From: Climacium dendroides
Taxonomy: Eukaryota; Streptophyta; Bryopsida; Hypnales; Climaciaceae
Assembly (NCBI GenBank): GCA_950106755.1
Contig: OX467087.1
Location: 19,224,047 to 19,288,046, forward strand
DNA: 64,000 bases
Direction of reading: 5' to 3'
A program made the translations under genes and the position numbers. Each line of letters opens with the position of its first letter. Position 1 is the stretch's first letter. The notes below the pieces were generated by a model. It worked only from the letters and a program-made list of their open reading frames with translations. It ran no database searches and was not told the DNA's origin. Positions 58,097 through 64,000 of the stretch are shown here, piece after piece.

Positions 58097-61000
58097 ATGA
58101 GTACAAATTCTCATCTTTGGTATACCATTCCATCCCCCGGCAAAGTAAAGTGTAAGGCATGTGGGCTGGAGTTCGGAAATCGGAAATGTCGCATGTTGAG
58201 CCATTTGGGATACGAAGGCAAAAATGGCAGGCGTGACTCAGGAATAAGCCTATGTCCACGATTGACATCGGATGTCAAGTCTCTTTTCCTTCGTTGTGAT
58301 GGGATGTTTCCATCCAAATCAATCATTGAAAATGTAGATGGTCGGAACGCACTGATGGTTCTAGGCAATACCTCAAATGGAAGGGAGTCGCCATGTTCAA
58401 CACAAGAAGACTTGTGCACAGCACCGGAACAAGCAGCTCTTTCAGCTTCAAGGGTGATTTCTAGTGCCCAAACATCAAGTGACCAATGACCTACACCTTC
58501 TTCTGTAACTAGGCCTCAAAAACAAAGCCGATTAGCAGATGGATTTGAAGAAGCCGAAAGACGGAAGTTGAATATGTTGTGGGCTAATGTCTTCTATTCA
58601 GCAAACATACCATTCGCGGTAGCTCGGACTGCAGCATTCAAAGAAGCCGTCATGAGAACGGCTGACTTCAAAAAGCCATATAGTCCTCCATCGTATCAAG
58701 CTCTACGAACTAAATTGCTAGACGAAGCAAAGGCAGATCTTGAGGTGAAGTTGCATAAGAGGACTGAGGATAGTATCCGAAAGTTTGGTGCAACATTGTC
58801 TATTGATGGGTGGTCCTCAGTTACGAATCGGCCATTGGTAAATGTCATGCTTGTATCTTCCGCAGGGGAGCAATTTCTGGGATCAGTGGACACAAGTGGA
58901 CATGAAAAGAATGCAGAGTACTTGGCTTCTATTTTGGATGAATTCATACAGAAGGTGGGGCCTCAAAATGTGGTGCAAATAACAACAGACAATGCTCCTG
59001 TGAATCCCAGAGCGTGTGAGATTATAACCGACAAATATCCTCACATTTTTTTCCAAGGTTGTGTAGTTCACGCTTTAAATTTGTTGCTCAAAGATTGGGA
59101 AAAGGAAGCATGGGTGGACACGGTAGTAACAGACGCCCGAGTGGTTCTTAAGTTCTTTAGAAAGCGACACATGCCACTTGCAATATTCCGGAGTTACGAG
59201 AAAGAGTACAACTTGTTGATGCCAGGGGAAACAAGATTCGCCTCCAATTACATGGCGCTTCACCGATTGTTGAAGGTAAAGGGTGCTTTAAAACAGTGTG
59301 TAACAGACCCTCGTTGGCGAAAATATGCGAGGACATTGAGGAAGAAGAAGAATGGTGGTGAGGAGTCTACAAATGCGACAAAGATAATTAACGATGACCA
59401 CTTTTGGAGGCGTTGCACCAATTTTGTTCAGTTGCTGGGCCCCGTGGTACATGGCCTCCGTGATTTAGATGCAAAGACGCCATGCACAGGCAAGGTTTTG
59501 CATATCATGAGGAAAATATGGAAGCACGTGGCGGATTTGAAGAATTCGCCTTTTAAACTAAGTTCGGAACTTGCAAAGCCATTGAGGGCAGCATTCCAAA
59601 AGCGATGGGAAATGGTGGAGACCGATATTCAATATGCAGGAGCTCTTCTAAATCCTTACTTGCTTCATGACAAAGAACTAGCAAACGATGGTGAGGCGAT
59701 TGACGCATGCAAACGTGTCCTCATGCGAATTTGTAAGCGTGGAGAGTACGCTGACGTCGTGAAAGAATTCATGGCTTTCCGACATAAAGAACCACCTTTT
59801 CACAATATGCTGGACCCAAGCGAGTCCAAATTATCGACACATGCTTGGTGGGATTTTGAAGGTATTTGTGGAAAGCTCATTGCTCCGATTGCAAGCAGAA
59901 TTTTAGGGCAATCGGTCTCTTCCTCTTCATGCGAGTGAAATTGGAGTAGCTATTCCTTTGTTCATAATAAGGCTCGAAACAAGTTGAAAACAAAGAGAGC
60001 CATGGATTTGGTGTATGTGTATACTAATTCCAGAGTCCTCGCTGCTTCAAAGGAGAACAATGAGAAGTTGTGGTACCACGAGAATGCGGAGTCAGAGGAA
60101 TCCAAGGGGCTTATGGAGGATGACGAAAGTAGTGATCATGATGTCGAGGAAGAACATCTTCCATGGCGTGGAAATGAGGAGGTCGATGACGATAGGGGGG
60201 AATCGGAATTGGAACCAGAAACAAGTGATGACAACCTCAAATCCGATAAAGAAGAGGATCTGAACGACGACACGTACACTTTTCGTGGTAGACTGTCACA
60301 AAGACGAAATGAGTATGATGATGACATGATTGACTTGGATACAAATAACCGAGATGAATTTGAATTTTTAGAAGACGAAGATCTACCTTCTATAGCGAGA
60401 TTTGTAGATGGGAGCCAACTTCTAAACAGCCATACCGTTTTGGCAAACAAGGAAGATACCATTGTGGAAAAGGCGGTTCAGAACGGGATATCAGTTATAA
60501 GAGGCCAAACTTTACAAGCAAATGAAGTGATTGAACGTGAAAGGTCTCCATCCATACCATTAGGCCAACCTGGAGAAAATGACAAACTACATTCTTGGGA
60601 GAAAATGGATGCGGACAAAACAAGCTTCGAATTTGGAGAAAAATTGGTTGATAAGAGCATCGAGAGACCGAGCTTCCTAAGCCTCAAACCGCTAGAGGTA
60701 TTGGACAAGGGGGATTCAGGTTCAAATGAGTGCAGAAGTCCGAACATGGTCCACAATGACCAAGGCAGAAATGACAACATGCAGAGGTCGCAACGTCCAA
60801 CGAATAACGATCCTCCACCCGCTCCACGCTCATTGTTGAACGGTGGAAGTGGTAGTACTACTCTAGGGGGTTCACCGAGTTTTCTACCTACATTGCAAGC
60901 TTCCAACATTCAAGAAGAAACTGTGAAGCAGAAATTCACTAGTTTAGAGTGTACTAGTGATAGGGAAGATGAGACATTGGAATCAATGTTCAAGAGCATA

Positions 61001-61492
61001 GCAAGCCGCCCACCACAATGTTCTCAAAGACTAGAGGATATGAAACTGCGATCTGTGAATGAAATAACAGCGGTTGCTTGCCAACGGAGGCAACAAGCAA
61101 AAGAAGCAATGGTAGAAGAATCCGCTAAACCTAAGAAGAAACGAGTGATGGAGCCATTTGCTATCTCCCCAAGGAAGAAAGTATATGGAGGAAGAACCCC
61201 CTTAGATACACGAGTATCCCTTCCAACTCTTCCCGCAAAGAAAGGACGATTGGCCGGCGGTCTTCGAGAACGCATCCTCGGTAAGAATTTCTTAAGGAGG
61301 AAGGATGATCCAAACATAGGCAAGGGGAAGAAAGCTTCTACATCTACGGAAATCAGAGGAAAAGAGAAAGAAAAAGTATTGTCTTCATCAGATGATGAAG
61401 ACAATACTTTCGACGATGAAGACGACGGATGGCTATCAAGAGACTATAGTAGTGGGGCAGAGGTAAAAGGAGATAGTGATTATCATCCTTAG
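58097..61492 (+). pseudogene. hAT transposase (BED finger, DUF659, dimerisation, acidic tail), copy 2
   Basis: A single frame of 1132 codons, ATG 58097 to TAG 61490, with TGA at 58487 and TGA at 59936. BED-type finger at residues 12-50 (CKACGLEF, then SHLGYEG); RNase-H-like/DUF659 core with SIDGWSS (Asp 237) and TTDNAPVNP near 297; VVHALNLLLKDW; dimerisation block AWWDFEGICGKLIAP ... SSSCE | NWSSYSFVHNK, in which the second TGA sits exactly (an Arg codon, CGG, in copy 1). The tail of about 480 residues is rich in Asp/Glu/Ser, has KPKKKRVMEPFAISPRKK (nuclear-signal-like) and ends SSGAEVKGDSDYHP as in copy 1. The tail is well kept between the copies, so it was probably under selection. Confidence 0.9.
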
Positions 61493-61934
61493 GAATTGAA
61501 TCTTACATTCTTAGAATGGGTTAGATTAGAATACGTTACATAGATAGTTCTTCAAATCTTTATGATTTGAATTTGGAAGACTTTATGAACGTAGTAGAAA
61601 TGGAGAAATGAGGTTTGACATTTGACACGCATTGCTCTATAATAGGAATTTGCGTGTTTATTTTGAAAAATGTAATAAACCTTTTTTATTCATTATCTTT
61701 GGTTGAATGGTTGAATAGGAAATTGAAGAAGTCTTCACTGCGTATATTTTGGTTATTCATGCTCCATGTACAAAACAAATAAATCAGATAATTTCTTGGG
61801 AAGCGTTAGAAATAATGAACCTCAGAAAGAAAGCTTGCATAGAAACTGAAATCTGTAAATACCAAATTACAAAATTGAAGATCGTGGTTGGCGGAATGGC
61901 GGGGGGGCACAACAGCAGCAATGCAGTAGACTCT
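61493..61934. other. 3' flank of hAT copy 2
   Basis: AT-rich with no gene. Confidence 0.5.
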
Positions 61935-62325
61935 CCGACCGCGTGGAAGGTCGTGGATGGGCCGACCGCAGGTCCGTAGCGGACCGTCCACGAGAGAAAG
62001 AGAAGAGAAGCAGGGGCCGCGGACTGGCCGACCGAGCCTACCGCAGGTTTAACGACGGTCCGATCAGCGACCGCAGCGGACGGGGCCGACCGATGGTTCG
62101 CAACGGACTGTCCAGTCTGTCCTACCGCGCGAATGGGCCGACCGATGGTCCGCAGCGGACTGTCGGACCGCGCGGATGGGCCGACCGCGCCGGACGGGGC
62201 CGACCGATGGTCCGCAGCAGACTGTCGGACCGCGCGGATGGGCCAACCGCGCCGGACGGGGCCGACCGATGGTACGCAACGGACTGTCAGACCGCGCGGA
62301 TCGGCCAACCGCAGCGGCCACATAA
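61935..62325. repeat. GC array at the hAT-side end of copy 2
   Basis: About 62-bp units (GGCCGACCGATGGTCCGCAG at about 62075, 62137, 62199 and 62261, small variations), each carrying GGACTGTC.GACCGCGCGGA. Confidence 0.9.
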
Positions 62326-64000
62326 AGGTGACCCAAATGATTAAGAGGTCATCTGCCATTCGGGAAACTGGGACTTACTATGTTTCTTGTCTTCAGGTCT
62401 GAGGTCTGAGGTTCGATCACTTGAGTTCATGCGGTGGTATGAGGCTTGGTTTCAACTTCCAACAACCAATTCCCATTTCTCAAAAGTGGGTGATCTATTC
62501 ATTCTTTGTGGAAAAGGGGGGGAATGAACAATAATAAAGCTAAAGTCCTTGCCAAGTGCCAACGAATCTTGAATGAAACCTACCACTAGAAAATGCAAAG
62601 AGTAAATTACTTAAATATTTTTCGATTTCAGGGCTACAGTTTTTCACAGCCAGTCGGCTATGTCACCATGTACCATTCTTTATAGAATTACAATGCATAT
62701 ATTTATATGGTCAAACTATAAATGGAACCGGTTTTAAATGAAAACAAGGTTTCATGTAGCGGAGAAAGCTCTATGTGAAATCCCTACATAAGTACATTTG
62801 TATTCTTTGTAATTTGAAACCTCCAACCAAATTGTTCCGCAAAATATTTAATCCAAGTTGGAAAGCTCAAATGAATGAAGAAACACCTATACTATTTACT
62901 ATCTCACCTTGCATGTTGATTTGTTTGTTGGCCAGGAATTCTGCATTTTAGATCTACATGACTCAAGATTTATTTATAAGGTATTTATAAATTTTGAAAG
63001 TATTCTACAACAAAATCGTGATTGTTGGACGAAGCACAACAAAATTATCAAATGTTTCTTGCAGTCACCTAGATCCATTAGAAATTAGAAAAAATTTAGA
63101 ATTTTCATTGTATTTTAGGTACATTTCAATGTCAAAAGGCTCCCAATTCTATATTTGGAATGATGAACTAAGTGACTAGGAAGATGTTTCATCTAAATGA
63201 AGATGTTTTATCCAAAATGATTCTGGATTCTGGAGAGTGCAAACCTTCAATGACCAATTTGATGAAATGGAGGTAACCAATAAACCAATATGTACACAAA
63301 GAATAGAAGCAAAAATATACAAGATTTAGAATATTATTCTTTTGTTAAATTACTAACAACAACTTCAAGGGGCTCTAACTCTAATCCCTCAAGTTGACTT
63401 CACATAAATACCTAAATATGACCTATAAACAGAAACCGAATTATTTAATGCATTATTGCATTGAGATTTGTAACTTTAAAGGACAGTTTGTTTAATTGTT
63501 TACATGCCATTTTATGAAATGGAATTGGAGTTGGAGATGAAATAAGGTCATTCTATATTTAACTATAGTGAAAAGTGATTGAATGAGTATTTTACCATAG
63601 TTTGTAACTTTGTATAATCATACTTTCTTAGTTTTTGTTGGATTTTATTCACAATTGAAGGGTGATTTTAAAAAATACTCATATTATTTTAGAGTCATGT
63701 ATTGAGTGTTTGCAAGTTGCAATGTCTTTTTTTATAACTTTTCATACTTGTTTTTTTTTGAGTTTACTAAAGTTTTGACTACTGAAAGCAATACTTTTAC
63801 TCTTTTAGAAACAAGCTTTTACGAGTTCTGAAGTTTACAGTTCAGATTTTAAGTATTTCAGTATTTTACAAATCACAAAGAATCATTATTTTATGATTAT
63901 ATGCATTAGAAAATGACTACAAACTTCACTTTTCTTCAATTACATATTTTTAAAATTCACCATGAAAAAATGAAAATTTAGTCTCTCTCCCTCTATGTAC
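62326..64000. other. AT-rich right end of the window, no gene seen
   Basis: No supportable coding frame or RNA gene. Stop codons are frequent in all frames. Confidence 0.6.

Larger units (their letters stand above)
52929..62330 (+). mobile_element. Two-gene RING + hAT element, copy 2
   Basis: Terminus CAGGGTTGTCTCGGACGTACG at 52929, GC array (to 53315), RING-H2 gene (53526-57176), GC array (57545-57745), hAT gene (58097-61492) and GC array (61935-62325). The terminus is homologous to the 23455 end of copy 1, but copy 1 has it at the hAT side and copy 2 at the RING side, as expected for an inverted terminal repeat of one element. The right end is not precisely defined and no matching 8-bp TSD was found after 62330. 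Confidence 0.65.

Noticed and set aside
59936..59938. Programmed TGA read-through or selenocysteine in the hAT gene
   Set aside because: Copy 1 has a plain Arg codon here, the other copy has different stops, and no structured element is evident; simple decay explains it.

Overview
The window looks like repeat-dense nuclear DNA of a plant-lineage eukaryote (streptophyte is my best guess; the species is not determinable from sequence alone). Grounds: multi-exon genes with GT..AG introns, plant-type transposon superfamilies (MULE, hAT, CACTA), an interstitial run of CCCTAAA/CCCTAAAA telomere-type repeats (36281-36315), and premature stops that look like cytosine decay at CAG/CTG sites. I see no rRNA, tRNA, CRISPR or ordinary housekeeping gene. 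Almost everything interpretable is a mobile element or a gene carried by one, nested several layers deep.

Layout. 1-1382: 5' part of a minus-strand coiled-coil gene that runs off the window. About 1.5-5.76 kb and 21.29-22.08 kb: two halves of one CCGGA-rich element with a gag-like gene (1844-3791). It is interrupted by a 1180-bp CACTA element (3855-5034, TSD GGA) and by a 15.5-kb MULE (5759-21287, 10-bp TSD GTGAGAGGAT). The MULE carries two divergent multi-exon genes. One is a decayed MULE transposase with a GCM/WRKY-like zinc finger and a SWIM finger (16546-20767, +). The other is an 11-or-more-exon gene joining a ParB-like domain to a DNA-methyltransferase-like domain with altered catalytic motifs (6651-11086, -, plus upstream exons to about 15.09 kb). 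Perfect palindromes and a 91-bp satellite sit in its introns.

22.75-36.1 kb and 52.9-62.3 kb: two copies, in opposite orientation, of a two-gene hAT-type element. Gene 1 encodes a roughly 1200-residue coiled-coil RING-H2 protein; gene 2 encodes a BED/DUF659/hAT transposase with a long acidic tail. GC-rich CGGACGG-type arrays lie before gene 1, between the genes and after gene 2, and most arrays lead into a TATA box and then a start codon 180-270 bp downstream. A 3446-bp TG..CA element with 5-bp TSD ACGGG (27900-31345) is inserted inside the middle array of the first copy. A second copy of it, inverted, is at 42141-45099, where it truncates an unknown gene. 38.2-42.1 kb holds a third array-gene-array-gene set, including the only clearly intact gene here (38724-39824). 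45.1-52.9 kb is a CACTA-like element with a Transposase_24-like multi-exon gene.

How they work together (inference): the elements share a modular plan of array promoter plus accessory protein plus transposase. A VDW-centred helical domain recurs in the RING protein, the 38.7-kb protein, the 1-kb fragment and more distantly in the gag-like proteins. The best candidates for something undescribed are the ParB-methyltransferase gene inside the MULE and the RING+hAT two-gene element.
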